Positions 9,571-18,352 of a stretch of DNA of 64,000 bases are shown here, in pieces; within the stretch, counting starts at the first letter, position 1, and the number at the start of each line of letters is the position of its first letter. A program made the translations under genes and the position numbers. Location of the stretch: the NCBI RefSeq assembly GCF_003143515.1, contig NZ_CP029343.1:186001-250000 (forward strand). The letters are read 5' to 3'. The notes below the pieces were generated by a model. That model saw nothing but the letters and a program-made list of their open reading frames with translations, searched no databases and had not been told where the DNA came from. This DNA is from Massilia oculi (lineage in GTDB: Bacteria > Pseudomonadota > Gammaproteobacteria > Burkholderiales > Burkholderiaceae_D).

Positions 9571-11753
9571 GCCGGGCCAGGCCTTCCATAGACGATGCCC
9601 CGCCCGGCGGTGCTCATGTAGACCACGCCGAAGCGGTTCATGTCGCCGACGATGAAGTGGCCGTCGCCGGGACCGCCGTACTGGTGGGCGTCGTCGTTGA
9701 TGCGCTGCCAGCTGCGCCCGAGGTCGAGCGAGCGGTGAATGCCGCGCACGCCCTTGATGCTGCCCCAGATGTACACGGTCGGTTCGGCCTTGCCCGGGGC
9801 GGCCTTGCCGAAACCGACCGCGCCGCAGTAGCCGACGCCGGCCAACGGCGCGAAGCTGGCGCCGCCGTCGCGCGAGCGCACCAGGCCGCCGTCCTTGAGC
9901 GCCACCCACAGGTCGCCCTCGCGGCCCGGCAGCGCGCGAATCAGTGTCGAACCACCCGACGGCAGGCTGGCGCGCGGTGCGAAGCTGGCGCCGGCATCCA
10001 GGCTGGCCATCAGTGCCTTGCCGTCATAGGCATAGAACACCTTCGGGTCGACCGGATCGGCGACGGCGCGCAGGTCGCGCCCGGCCAGGCCCGCCACCCG
10101 CGTCCAGCTGGCGCCATCGTCGGCCGACCGGTACAGGGTCGAGGAGCCCTGCGGCGCATGGACGAGGGTCGCGCCGTCGCTCGACATCGCGACCTTCCCG
10201 CGCTTGCCCTGCAGCGCCAGGGTCTGCGTCCAGGTCATGCCGCCGTCACGCGTGATCAGCATCGCATCCCCCACCCTGACCATGCTGCCCTGGCGGCGGG
10301 CGGCGGCATCGAGCCCTGTGGTGGTGCCGATCTCGGGCCGGTGGATGCGGCCCGGGCGCGCCGGATCGTCGTGCACGAAGCCGTCGTAGTCACCGATGGC
10401 GGAAACCAGCGGCGCACCCGGCAGGCTGACCAGGCCGAGCGGCACCGTCTCTTCCAGGCCTTTCACGGTAAACGTCCAGATGGCGGGCGTGGCGTCGATA
10501 TCGGGCGTGCGGAATACGCCGTTGCCGGACGTGACCCACACCGCACGCGGGTCGAGCGGATCGAATTCGACCGAACCGGCCCAGTGGATCGCATGGCCTT
10601 CGAGCCAGGGCACGCCGGCCGCGTCGCGCTGGAAGCCGCGCGCGATCACGTCGACCCAGCTGGCGCCGGCATCGGTGGACACATAGACGCGGTCGCCGCG
10701 CGCATCGCCCTGCGCGATGAAGGTATTGATGGTGGAGACCACCAGCCGCCCGGGATTGCCCGGGTCGACGCTGATCCCTGCGAACGGCCGGTTCGAGCCC
10801 ACCGGCGTGACGTTGCGCCAGGCGCCGCTGGCGATGTCGTATTGCCAGACCTGGCCGCGGTCGATCGGCTCGCTGCCGCTCTTGTCCGGGTGCGGGCCGG
10901 CGCCGTTGGCATAGGTGATGTACAGCTTGCCGGCCCCGTCGAAGGCCGCGCGCTGTGGCATCATCCCGGCCGGGCTGCGCGCCACCGGCACGAAACTTGC
11001 GCCGGCGTCGTCGCTGCGGTACAGGTTCGGGCCGACGCCGCCGAAGCGCGAGACGCCGACGAACAGCCGCTGCGCGCGGCCATTTTTCACGCTCGCCGGG
11101 TCCGGCAGCACGATGTTCAGGCCCACGTCGTTGGGCGTGGTCGTCACGGCCAGCGCCGGGTTACGCTGCCAGGTGGCCCCAAGGTCGGCGCTCTCGAACA
11201 GGCCGTCGCGGCGCGAGCCGAGGTAGAGGCGCTTGCTGGCGCCCGGGTCGACGGCCAGCCGTTCGCCGCCCTGGCGTCCGAAGCCGTTGCCGTGGGTCCT
11301 GAACTGGTGGCTGACGTCGACCACGTCGAAGGTCTTGCCATAATCGTTCGAACGCAGGATGGCGGTCCGCCCGCCGTTCAGGTAGGCGATCCCCGCCAGC
11401 AGCCACACCCTGGCGGCGTTGTCGGGGTCGATCGCCAGCGCGTCGATGCCCAGGAAGCCCGTCTGGTCCTCGCCCACCCAGTCGAGCAGCGGCGTCCAGC
11501 GGCCGTCTCTTGCGCGCCACCGGTAGGCGCCGCCCACGTCGGTACGGGCGTATGCGACGCCCGGTTCGCTGCGGCTCGGCACGATCGCGGTCACGAAGCC
11601 GCCGCCGCCGATCGCGACGCTGTCCCAGACATAGCTGGCGCCGTCCTGGACGACAGGGGCGGCCATGGCCACGGCGGCGACGCACACGGTCGCAACCACA
11701 CCCATGGTCGAGCGCCAACCCATGCCGGGTCGACGGGCGATCGTGGTACGCAT
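9567..11753 (-). CDS. GH74 endo-xyloglucanase, secreted
   Basis: The protein is 728 residues: signal peptide (cut near VAMAA), then two seven-bladed propellers built from BNR/Asp-box repeats. The N-terminal hallmark is VAIGGGGFV followed by [10 protein letters not shown] with catalytic Asp72. The second catalytic Asp is at about 455 in [14 protein letters not shown]74 enzymes cut the beta-1,4-glucan backbone of xyloglucan. No carbohydrate-binding module or dockerin is present. AGGAG lies five bases before the ATG. It is the first gene of a five-gene leftward operon that ends with an esterase, and it is divergent from a 2-oxoglutarate semialdehyde dehydrogenase gene across a 193-bp control region. 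Confidence 0.92.
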   Translation of the reverse strand: MRTTIARRPGMGWRSTMGVVATVCVAAVAMAAPVVQDGASYVWDSVAIGGGGFVTAIVPSRSEPGVAYARTDVGGAYRWRARDGRWTPLLDWVGEDQTGFLGIDALAIDPDNAARVWLLAGIAYLNGGRTAILRSNDYGKTFDVVDVSHQFRTHGNGFGRQGGERLAVDPGASKRLYLGSRRDGLFESADLGATWQRNPALAVTTTPNDVGLNIVLPDPASVKNGRAQRLFVGVSRFGGVGPNLYRSDDAGASFVPVARSPAGMMPQRAAFDGAGKLYITYANGAGPHPDKSGSEPIDRGQVWQYDIASGAWRNVTPVGSNRPFAGISVDPGNPGRLVVSTINTFIAQGDARGDRVYVSTDAGASWVDVIARGFQRDAAGVPWLEGHAIHWAGSVEFDPLDPRAVWVTSGNGVFRTPDIDATPAIWTFTVKGLEETVPLGLVSLPGAPLVSAIGDYDGFVHDDPARPGRIHRPEIGTTTGLDAAARRQGSMVRVGDAMLITRDGGMTWTQTLALQGKRGKVAMSSDGATLVHAPQGSSTLYRSADDGASWTRVAGLAGRDLRAVADPVDPKVFYAYDGKALMASLDAGASFAPRASLPSGGSTLIRALPGREGDLWVALKDGGLVRSRDGGASFAPLAGVGYCGAVGFGKAAPGKAEPTVYIWGSIKGVRGIHRSLDLGRSWQRINDDAHQYGGPGDGHFIVGDMNRFGVVYMSTAGRGIVYGRPGPA

Positions 11754-11794
11754 CTTGTCTCCTGCCTGTCTTTATTATTGGATTGCTTGCAACC

Positions 11795-11823
11795 ATGCTA
11801 ATCAATACAGATGGCGCTTGCAA
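11795..11823 (-). promoter_or_regulatory. Predicted sigma-70 promoter of the GH74-GH95-GH35-GH31-CE2 operon
   Basis: On the minus strand, TTGCAA (11818-11823) and TAGCAT (11795-11800) are separated by 17 bp and lie about 40 bp before the GH74 start codon. Each box matches four or five of six consensus positions. The operator-like palindrome at 11830-11843 lies just upstream of the -35 box. This is prediction from spacing only. Confidence 0.45.
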
Positions 11824-11829
11824 CAAAAA

Positions 11830-11843
11830 TGTTCGCGCTAACA
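11830..11843. promoter_or_regulatory. LacI-type operator, site 1
   Basis: The sequence TGTTCGCGCTAACA is palindromic apart from one base pair and differs by one base from the symmetric form TGTTAGCGCTAACA. It lies between GH74 and the semialdehyde dehydrogenase gene, so it could control both directions. Related sites occur at 18229 and 19586. The LacI-family protein at 18353-19456 is the obvious candidate ligand, by inference. Confidence 0.6.
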
Positions 11844-11946
11844 GAAAACGTTATCATTTGGGCTGAATGTTCTATCGACGATCCCGCAACAGCGCCTGAT
11901 TGCGTATGACATCAACAACCCGACCAATTCCAACTAGGAGATCCAC

Positions 11947-13524
11947 ATGAATATCAGCGGCGAAATGATCATCGGCCACCAGATCCTGCGCGGCAGCGCC
12001 GGCGTCGTCCGCGCCTACGATCCCGCGCGCAAGCAGGACCTGGAGCCCGAATTCGGCCTGGCGACGCCGTCCGACCTGGCCCGCGCCTGCGAACTGGCCG
12101 ATGCAGCCGTCGAGCCCTATCGCGCCCTGCCCCTGGAACAGCGCGCACGCTTCCTGGAGACGATCGCCCAGCGCATCCTCGACCTGGGCCCGCTGCTGAT
12201 CGAACGCGCAGGCCAGGAAAGCGGCTTGCCGGCGGCTCGCCTCGAGGGCGAGCGCGGCCGCACCGTGAACCAGCTGCGCCTGTTCGCCAAGGTGGTCCGC
12301 GACGGCCACTTCCTGGAAGCCACCCTGGATTCGGCCCTGCCCGATCGCACCCCGCCACGCCCCGACCTGCGCATGCGCAAGATCCCGCTCGGCGCGGTCG
12401 CCGTCTTCGGCGCCAGTAACTTCCCGCTCGCGTTCTCGGTGGCCGGTGGCGACACCGCGTCGAGCCTGGCCGCCGGCTGCCCGGTCGTGGTCAAGGCCCA
12501 CAACGCCCACCTCGGCACCTCGGAGCTGGTCGGCAAGGCCGTGCTGCAGGCGGCGCTCGAATGCGGCATGCCGGAAGGCGTGTTCTCGCTGCTGATCGGC
12601 GAAGGCAATCAGATCGGCGGCGATCTGGTGAGCCATCCGGCGATCCGCGCCGTCGGTTTCACCGGCTCGCGCGCAGGCGGCCTGGCGCTGGCCCAGATCG
12701 CCGCCAGGCGCAAGGAACCGATTCCCGTGTATGCCGAGATGAGCAGCATCAATCCGGTCTACCTGCTGCCGGGCGCGCTGGAAGCGGGTGGCGCCAGGCT
12801 GGCCGGCGCCTTCGTCGATTCCCTGACCCTGGGCGTCGGCCAGTTCTGTACCAATCCCGGCCTGGTGATCGGCCTGGCAGGCCCGCAGCTCGACGCCTTC
12901 CGCGACGCCGCCGCTGCCGCGCTGCAGCTCAAGCCGGCCGGCACCATGCTCACGGCCGGCATCCATCAGGCCTACGACAACGCCACGGCCAAGCGCGCGG
13001 GCGTGAGCGGCGTGCAACTGGTGGCGAACGGCAGCCAGGAAGGCCCCGGCTGCGCCGCGCGCGCCGCCCTCTACCAGTGCGACGCCGCGACCTTCCTCGC
13101 CAACCCTGCGCTCGAAGAAGAAATCTTCGGACCGGTGTCCCTGATCATCGCCTGCCGCACTGAAGACGAGCTCCTGGCCGTGACCCGCCACCTCGAGGGC
13201 CAGCTGACCGCCACCGTACACGCGGTCGAGGGCGACCACGCGCTGGCCGGCGCCTTGCTGCCGCTGCTGGAGCGCAAGGTGGGCCGCATCCTGTTCAACG
13301 GCTTCCCGACCGGCGTCGAGGTGTCGTATGCGATGGTACACGGCGGGCCGTTCCCGGCGACCTCGGATGCGCGCAGCACATCGGTCGGCGCGACCGCGAT
13401 CGAGCGCTTCCTGCGCCCGGTGTGCTACCAGGACGTGCCGGCAGGCCTGCTGCCGGAAGCGCTCAAGGACGGCAATCCGCTCGGGATCGTGCGTCTGGTG
13501 GATGGTGAAGTGAAGCTGGCGTAA
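11947..13524 (+). CDS. 2-oxoglutarate semialdehyde (2,5-dioxovalerate) dehydrogenase
   Basis: The protein is a 525-residue aldehyde dehydrogenase of the KGSADH subgroup, which ends oxidative pentose pathways by making 2-oxoglutarate with NAD(P)+. Visible features are the cofactor-binding stretch [17 protein letters not shown], general base Glu264 in YAEMSSINP, catalytic Cys301 in GQFCTNPG and the late EEEIFGP motif. TAGGAG lies seven bases upstream of the ATG. It is divergent from GH74 and convergent with xylH. Its presence next to a D-xylose dehydrogenase and a xylose importer argues for a Weimberg-type route. The intermediate enzymes are not in this window. Confidence 0.88.
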   Translation: MNISGEMIIGHQILRGSAGVVRAYDPARKQDLEPEFGLATPSDLARACELADAAVEPYRALPLEQRARFLETIAQRILDLGPLLIERAGQESGLPAARLEGERGRTVNQLRLFAKVVRDGHFLEATLDSALPDRTPPRPDLRMRKIPLGAVAVFGASNFPLAFSVAGGDTASSLAAGCPVVVKAHNAHLGTSELVGKAVLQAALECGMPEGVFSLLIGEGNQIGGDLVSHPAIRAVGFTGSRAGGLALAQIAARRKEPIPVYAEMSSINPVYLLPGALEAGGARLAGAFVDSLTLGVGQFCTNPGLVIGLAGPQLDAFRDAAAAALQLKPAGTMLTAGIHQAYDNATAKRAGVSGVQLVANGSQEGPGCAARAALYQCDAATFLANPALEEEIFGPVSLIIACRTEDELLAVTRHLEGQLTATVHAVEGDHALAGALLPLLERKVGRILFNGFPTGVEVSYAMVHGGPFPATSDARSTSVGATAIERFLRPVCYQDVPAGLLPEALKDGNPLGIVRLVDGEVKLA

Positions 13525-13546
13525 TCGTTAGCCACCTGGCCGCGCG

Positions 13547-14689
13547 TCAGCGGGTATTGCTGCGCGTGGCCACATCCAGCCACACGGCCAGCGTCAGGAT
13601 CAAACCCTTGACGATCATCTGCCAGTAGGCGTCGACGTCGAGCATCGACATGCCGTTGTCCAGGCTGGCCATCACCAGTGCGCCGACCAGGGCGCCGTGC
13701 ACGGTGCCGGCGCCGCCGCGCATCGAGGTGCCGCCGATGAAGCAGGCCGCGATCACATCCAGCTCCGCCGATACGCCGGCCGACGGCGAGCCGGCCGCCA
13801 GGCGCGCGGTATTGATCAGGCCGGCCAGCGCGCACATCAGCCCCATCAGGCCGAAGATCCACAGTTTCACCTTGCGCACGTCGATGCCGGACAGGCGGGT
13901 CGCCTCCATATTGCTGCCCACCGCATAGATGCGGCGGCCGAACACGGTCTGGCGCGCGATGTAGCTGAACACGCCCAGCAGGGTCAGCAGAATCAGCACC
14001 GGCAGCGGAATGCCCTCGTAGCTGTTGAACGTGGAGATCAGGCCGGCCAGCACCGCGCCGACGAGAAGCACACGAAACACCGAGCGCCACATCGCAATCA
14101 CCGGCAAGCCATGGCGCGCCTGGTTGACCCGCTGGCGCCAGGCCAGCACGCCGGCCAGCGCGAACAGCAGCACGCCCAGCCCGATCCCCCACACAGGCGG
14201 CAGATACGCCTGCCCGATCTGCTCGAAGCCCGGCGAGACCGGCGCCACGGTGGCGCCGTCGGTCAGGCCCAGCACCACGCCGCGGTAGGCCAGCATGCCC
14301 CCGAGCCCGACGATGAAGGACGGTATGCCGGCATAAGCGGTGAGATAGCCGTTGAGGAAGCCGCACAGGAGGCCCGCGCCCAGCACCACCGCGATCGACA
14401 GCGGCAACGGCATGCCATGGGTGACGTCCAGCACCGCCGCCATCCCGCCCAGCAGGCCCAGGAGCGAACCGATCGACAGGTCGATCTCGCCGGCGATGAT
14501 GACGAACACCATGCCGCAGGCCAGGATGCCGGTGATCGACATCTGGCGCATCAGGTTCGAGACATTGCGGGCCGAGGTGAAGCCGCCCTCGGTCATCCAG
14601 TGGAAGAAGGTCCAGATCAGGGCGACCGCCACCAGCAGCGCCAGGATCTTGTATTGGGTGAACAGCCGCTTGAGAGTCGTTGTATCCAT
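13547..14689 (-). CDS. xylH: Xylose/pentose ABC transporter permease XylH
   Basis: The protein is 380 residues with about ten or more hydrophobic segments and the family stretch GEIDLSIGSLLGLLGGMAA, plus a later VGALVMASLDNGMSMLDVD near the C-terminus. Both are typical of XylH-like BPD_transp_2 permeases, which form the homodimeric inner-membrane channel. The start codon follows the xylG stop by 15 bp. It is the last gene of the xylB-xylF-xylG-xylH set and is convergent with the dehydrogenase gene 22 bp away. Substrate D-xylose is inferred from xylF similarity and context; L-arabinose or another pentose remains possible. Confidence 0.9.
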   Translation of the reverse strand: MDTTTLKRLFTQYKILALLVAVALIWTFFHWMTEGGFTSARNVSNLMRQMSITGILACGMVFVIIAGEIDLSIGSLLGLLGGMAAVLDVTHGMPLPLSIAVVLGAGLLCGFLNGYLTAYAGIPSFIVGLGGMLAYRGVVLGLTDGATVAPVSPGFEQIGQAYLPPVWGIGLGVLLFALAGVLAWRQRVNQARHGLPVIAMWRSVFRVLLVGAVLAGLISTFNSYEGIPLPVLILLTLLGVFSYIARQTVFGRRIYAVGSNMEATRLSGIDVRKVKLWIFGLMGLMCALAGLINTARLAAGSPSAGVSAELDVIAACFIGGTSMRGGAGTVHGALVGALVMASLDNGMSMLDVDAYWQMIVKGLILTLAVWLDVATRSNTR

Positions 14690-14704
14690 GGTGTGATTTG
14701 CTTG

Positions 14705-16228
14705 TCAGGCCTGGCCCAGGGCGGCGGCCAGCACCGTCTCCTGGCTCAGGCCATCGTTGATGAATTCTCCGCGCAGCTTGCCTTCGCCCAGCACCAGTAC
14801 GCGGTCGGACACGCCCAGCACCTCGGCCAGCTCGGACGAGACCATGACGATGGCGATGCCCTGCGAGGCCAGTTCCAGCATCAGGCGGTAGATCTCGAAC
14901 TTGGCGCCGACGTCGACGCCGCGCGTCGGCTCGTCGAGGATCAGCACCTTGGGGCCGGTCAGCAGCATCCGGGCCAGCACCGCCTTCTGCTGGTTGCCGC
15001 CCGAGAGCGCCGTGATCGGCAGCGCGGGGCTGGCGGTCTTGAGCGCCAGGCGCGCGATCTGTTCGCCAATCGCGCTGGCTTCCTCGCCGTCGTCGATGCG
15101 GCTCAGGTGCGTATAGCGCTGCAGCACCGACAGCGTGATGTTCTCGCCCACCGACAGGTCGCGCACGATGCCGTGGTGCTTGCGGTCCTCGGGCACCAGG
15201 GCGAAGCCGGCGCGGATCGCCTTCAAGGGGTCCGAGGCGTCGACTTTTCGCCCTTCGAGCCAGACCTCACCCTCATGGCGTCCCGGATAGGCGCCGAAGA
15301 TCGCCGTCACCAGCTCGGTGCGGCCGGCGCCGACGATGCCGGCGATGCCGAGGATCTCGCCACGGCGCACCTGGAACGAGACGTCGTCCACTTTCTTGCG
15401 GCGCGGATTCTCGGGGTCGTAGCAGGTGATGTGGCGCGCTTCCATCACGACGTCGCCGATGTCATGCGGGAGCAGCGGATACATCTGGTTCATCTCTCGC
15501 CCGCACATCTGGGCGATGATCCGGTCCACGCTCATTTGCGGCATCGGCGTGGTGGCGATGTGCTTGCCGTCGCGGATGACGACGATGGTGTCGCAGATGG
15601 CCGCCACCTCTTCGAGCTTGTGCGAGATGTAGACGCAGGCCACGCCGCGCGCCTTGAGGTCGCGCACCGTCCCGAGCAGCACCTCGATCTCGGAGGCGCT
15701 GAGCGATGCCGACGGTTCGTCCAGGATCAGCAGGCGCGCGTTCTTGTTCAGCGCCTTGCCGATCTCGATCAGCTGCTGGTGGCCGCCGCCGTAATGCTTC
15801 ACCGGCAGCACCACGTTCACGTCCGGCAGGCGCAGGCCGCGCAGGATTTCCTCGGCGCGCCGGTTCATCGCCGGATAGTCGAGCCGGCCGCCGGGCAAGG
15901 TGATCTCGTTCCCCAGGAAGATGTTCTCGGCCACCGACAGCTCGGGCACCAGCATCAGTTCCTGGTGGATGATGATGATCCCCGCTGCTTCGGTCTCGCG
16001 CACCGAGCGCGCACGGAGCGGCTGGCCGTCCCACAGGATCTCGCCATCCCAGCTGCCGTGCGGGTAGACCGCCGACAGCACTTTCATCAGGGTCGACTTG
16101 CCGGCCCCGTTCTCGCCGCACAGGCCGACGCACTCGCCTGGCCGGATCGCCAGGTCGATGCCGTCCAGCGCCGGCACCCCGTCGAATCGCTTGGCGATTC
16201 CCTTCATTTCAAGCAGATAGCCCGACAT
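14705..16228 (-). CDS. xylG: Xylose/pentose ABC transporter ATP-binding protein XylG
   Basis: The protein is 507 residues with two fused ATPase domains, as in sugar CUT2 importers. The first has Walker [10 protein letters not shown], signature [15 protein letters not shown] and Walker [12 protein letters not shown]. The second has a degenerate P-loop ([13 protein letters not shown]), signature [14 protein letters not shown] and [16 protein letters not shown]. It powers import through XylH. A hairpin followed by a T-tract lies in the 71-bp gap after xylF, so expression may be lower than that of the binding protein. Confidence 0.92.
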   Translation of the reverse strand: MSGYLLEMKGIAKRFDGVPALDGIDLAIRPGECVGLCGENGAGKSTLMKVLSAVYPHGSWDGEILWDGQPLRARSVRETEAAGIIIIHQELMLVPELSVAENIFLGNEITLPGGRLDYPAMNRRAEEILRGLRLPDVNVVLPVKHYGGGHQQLIEIGKALNKNARLLILDEPSASLSASEIEVLLGTVRDLKARGVACVYISHKLEEVAAICDTIVVIRDGKHIATTPMPQMSVDRIIAQMCGREMNQMYPLLPHDIGDVVMEARHITCYDPENPRRKKVDDVSFQVRRGEILGIAGIVGAGRTELVTAIFGAYPGRHEGEVWLEGRKVDASDPLKAIRAGFALVPEDRKHHGIVRDLSVGENITLSVLQRYTHLSRIDDGEEASAIGEQIARLALKTASPALPITALSGGNQQKAVLARMLLTGPKVLILDEPTRGVDVGAKFEIYRLMLELASQGIAIVMVSSELAEVLGVSDRVLVLGEGKLRGEFINDGLSQETVLAAALGQA

Positions 16229-16248
16229 CGCAAGACTTCCAAGGCGTG

Positions 16249-16283
16249 AAAAAATCCCCGGACCGCGGTAGCGGGCACGGGGA
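16249..16283 (-). terminator. Intercistronic hairpin with T-tract between xylF and xylG
   Basis: Read on the minus strand, arms TCCCCG/CGGGGA (16255-16260 with 16278-16283) enclose a second stem CCGC/GCGG. The structure is followed by six T residues (A-tract 16249-16254 on the plus strand). It has the form of a rho-independent terminator inside an operon. Partial read-through would give more binding-protein mRNA than ATPase and permease mRNA, a known pattern for binding-protein-dependent importers. Confidence 0.6.
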
Positions 16284-16299
16284 AAGGAGAGATCCGGGC

Positions 16300-17316
16300 T
16301 TATTTGCCGGCCAGCTGGCCCTGGGTATAGAACCCGTCCTTCACCAGCATGTCGACGTTCGACCTGGTCAGCAGGATCGGCTTGAGCAGGACGGTGCTGA
16401 CCTGCTTGTAGCCATTGTTGATCTGCGAGTTATAGGCCGGCTTTTCATTGCGGACCAGTTGCACGGCGAGAAGGGCGGCGCTGGTGGCGATGGTCTTGAG
16501 CGGCTTGTAGACCGTCATGGCCTGGGTGCCCGCGATCACACGGCGCACGGCGGCCAGGTCGGCGTCCTGGCCCGATACCGGCACCTTGCCGGCCAGTTTC
16601 TGCGCGGCCAGCGCCTGGATCGCGCCGCCGGCGGTGGCGTCGTTGGACGCGACCACGGCGTCGATCATGTTGCCGTTGGCGGTGAGCGCATTCTCGACGA
16701 TCGACATCGCCTCGGACGCGCTCCAGTCCTTGACCCACTGGCGGCCGACCACCTTGATGTCGCCCTTGTCGATCAGCGGCTGCAGCACCTTCATCTGGCC
16801 TTCGCGCAGGATCTTGGCATTGTTGTCGGTCGGCGCCCCGCCCAGCAGGTAGTAGTTTCCCTTGGGTTTCAGGCCGACGATCGACTGCGCCTGCAGCTCG
16901 CCCACCGCCTTGTTGTCGAACGAGATGTAGGCGTCGACGTCGGCATTGAGGATCAGGCGGTCGTACGACAGCACCTTGATTTTCGCCTTCTTCGCTTCGC
17001 GGATCGCATTGTTCAGGACCGTGGCGTTGTAAGGCACGATCACCAGCACGTCGACGCCGCGCGAAATCAGGTTCTCGATCTGGGCGATCTGGCGCTGCTC
17101 GCTGGCATCGGCCGATTGCACATAGACCTTGGCGCCAAGCTTCTCGGCGGCGCCGATGAAGTAATCGCGGTCGCGCGTCCAGCGCTCCAGGCGCAGGTCG
17201 TCGATCGAGAAGCCGATCTTGGGGTTCCTGGCGTCGGCCATGCCCGGGCCGGATGCGAACAGCAGCGCGCAACCGAGTCCGATGGCGACGCCCATCTTCG
17301 TGAAGCCTTGGTTCAT
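16300..17316 (-). CDS. xylF: Xylose-binding periplasmic protein XylF
   Basis: The protein is 338 residues: signal peptide ([17 protein letters not shown]), then a periplasmic binding protein type I fold beginning [20 protein letters not shown], which is the XylF signature, with later [27 protein letters not shown] and [14 protein letters not shown]. It captures pentose in the periplasm and delivers it to XylGH. AAGGAG lies eight bases before the ATG at 17316. A longer frame to 17439 is rejected because it runs into the preceding dehydrogenase gene and would bury the signal peptide. The gap to the upstream xylB stop is 64 bp. Confidence 0.92.
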   Translation of the reverse strand: MNQGFTKMGVAIGLGCALLFASGPGMADARNPKIGFSIDDLRLERWTRDRDYFIGAAEKLGAKVYVQSADASEQRQIAQIENLISRGVDVLVIVPYNATVLNNAIREAKKAKIKVLSYDRLILNADVDAYISFDNKAVGELQAQSIVGLKPKGNYYLLGGAPTDNNAKILREGQMKVLQPLIDKGDIKVVGRQWVKDWSASEAMSIVENALTANGNMIDAVVASNDATAGGAIQALAAQKLAGKVPVSGQDADLAAVRRVIAGTQAMTVYKPLKTIATSAALLAVQLVRNEKPAYNSQINNGYKQVSTVLLKPILLTRSNVDMLVKDGFYTQGQLAGK

Positions 17317-17380
17317 CGTTGTCTCCTTTATTGTCGGCGCGCGCGCTTGCGCGATGCGCCGTATTGGCATTCCATTCGCG

Positions 17381-18172
17381 TCACGCGCCGTACCAGCCGG
17401 CGTCGACGAAGTATTCGCGGCCGCTGCAGCGGCGCGCATTGTTCGAAGCGAGGAACAGCGACAGCGCCGCCACGTCCTGCATCTCGACCCGGGCCGGCAG
17501 GCATTGGCCGGCGAGGATGCGGTTTTCTTCTTCTGGCGTGTGCCACAACGCTTCCTGGCGCGGGGTGCGCACGGCGCCAGGCACGACGGTGTTGACGCGG
17601 ATATGGTCAGGCCCGAGGTCGCGCGCCAGCGCGCGGCTCAGGCCCTCGATTGCGGCCTTGGCCGTCATGTACAGCGCCAGCTCGGTGTGCGGCAGGTGCC
17701 AGGAAATCGAACCGAAATTGAGGATCACGCCGCCCTGCTGGCGCCGCATCGAACCGACTGCCGCCTGGGCGCAGAAGAACTGGTGGCGCAGGTTGACCGC
17801 CATCCGGTTTTCCCAGTATGCCGGCGTCACGGCCTCGATGTGGTGGCGATCGTCGTTGGCGGCGTTATTGAGAAGGATGTCGATGCCACCCAGCTCCCGC
17901 TCGATGGCGGCGAAGCGCGCGGCCAGCGCATCGAGATCGGTCAGGTCGCAGTGCAGGAAGCGCGGCGCGTGCGGCGCCGCCCGGAGCGCCGCGGCCAGCG
18001 CCTGGCCCGCGGCATCCGCGATGTCGAGGAACCAGACGCGCGCGCCCTGGCCGGCGAAGGCCCGGACCAGTTCACTGCCGATCCCCGAGCCGCCTCCGGT
18101 GATCACGACCCGCTTGTCGCGCAGGTCCGGATAGGTCGCGTAGCCCAGCGTCGGGGCGGCGGCTGCCGTCAT
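17381..18172 (-). CDS. xylB: D-xylose 1-dehydrogenase (SDR, Caulobacter XylB type)
   Basis: The protein is a 263-residue SDR with the NAD-binding TGGGSGIG, LNNAANDDRHH, the catalytic-Ser block NFGSISWHLPH, YMTAK (Tyr and Lys) and a C-terminal EYFVDAGWYG. The NDDRH and FGSISWHL blocks are those of Caulobacter XylB, which oxidises D-xylose to xylonolactone with NAD+. The symbol is used in that sense, not for xylulokinase. GGAG precedes the ATG at 18172; an upstream start at 18223 would add 17 poorly fitting residues. It is first in the transport operon and has an operator-like palindrome over its predicted transcription start. Confidence 0.85.
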   Translation of the reverse strand: MTAAAAPTLGYATYPDLRDKRVVITGGGSGIGSELVRAFAGQGARVWFLDIADAAGQALAAALRAAPHAPRFLHCDLTDLDALAARFAAIERELGGIDILLNNAANDDRHHIEAVTPAYWENRMAVNLRHQFFCAQAAVGSMRRQQGGVILNFGSISWHLPHTELALYMTAKAAIEGLSRALARDLGPDHIRVNTVVPGAVRTPRQEALWHTPEEENRILAGQCLPARVEMQDVAALSLFLASNNARRCSGREYFVDAGWYGA

Positions 18173-18228
18173 GGTCGTCTCCAGATTATTCTGAGTATTA
18201 TGCTGCGCAGAACAGCCCTTCACAGGAC

Positions 18229-18242
18229 TGTTAGCGCAATCA
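18229..18242. promoter_or_regulatory. LacI-type operator, site 2, over the xylB promoter
   Basis: TGTTAGCGCAATCA matches the symmetric form TGTTAGCGCTAACA at 12 of 14 positions. It starts just downstream of the predicted -10 box (18247-18252) and covers the expected transcription start, a classical repressor position. Confidence 0.6.
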
Positions 18243-18246
18243 TCCC

Positions 18247-18276
18247 AGTCTAAAACGCGCCTTCGACGGTTGTCAA
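18247..18276 (-). promoter_or_regulatory. Predicted sigma-70 promoter of xylB-xylF-xylG-xylH
   Basis: On the minus strand a perfect TTGACA (18271-18276) is followed after 18 bp by TAGACT (18247-18252). The start codon is 74 bp further on. The perfect -35 box and the adjacent operator make this the best-supported promoter of the locus. Confidence 0.6.
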
Positions 18277-18319
18277 CGAATTATTGAAATGGATTTCATA
18301 GCGACCGGATTTGCCCGAC

Positions 18320-18341
18320 GCGTACGCCGTTCGGCGTACGC
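18320..18341. repeat. Perfect 10-bp inverted repeat with a 2-base centre
   Basis: GCGTACGCCG and its exact complement flank TT. The repeat lies just past the lacI stop and upstream of the xylB promoter. No T-tract follows on either strand, so it is not a standard terminator. It could be a protein-binding palindrome or a hairpin that protects the lacI transcript. Confidence 0.5.
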
Positions 18342-18352
18342 TGGGACGGCCA

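Noticed and set aside
7507..9591. A 694-codon plus-strand frame opposite GH95
   Set aside because: Mirror composition; GH95 catalytic motifs are on the minus strand.
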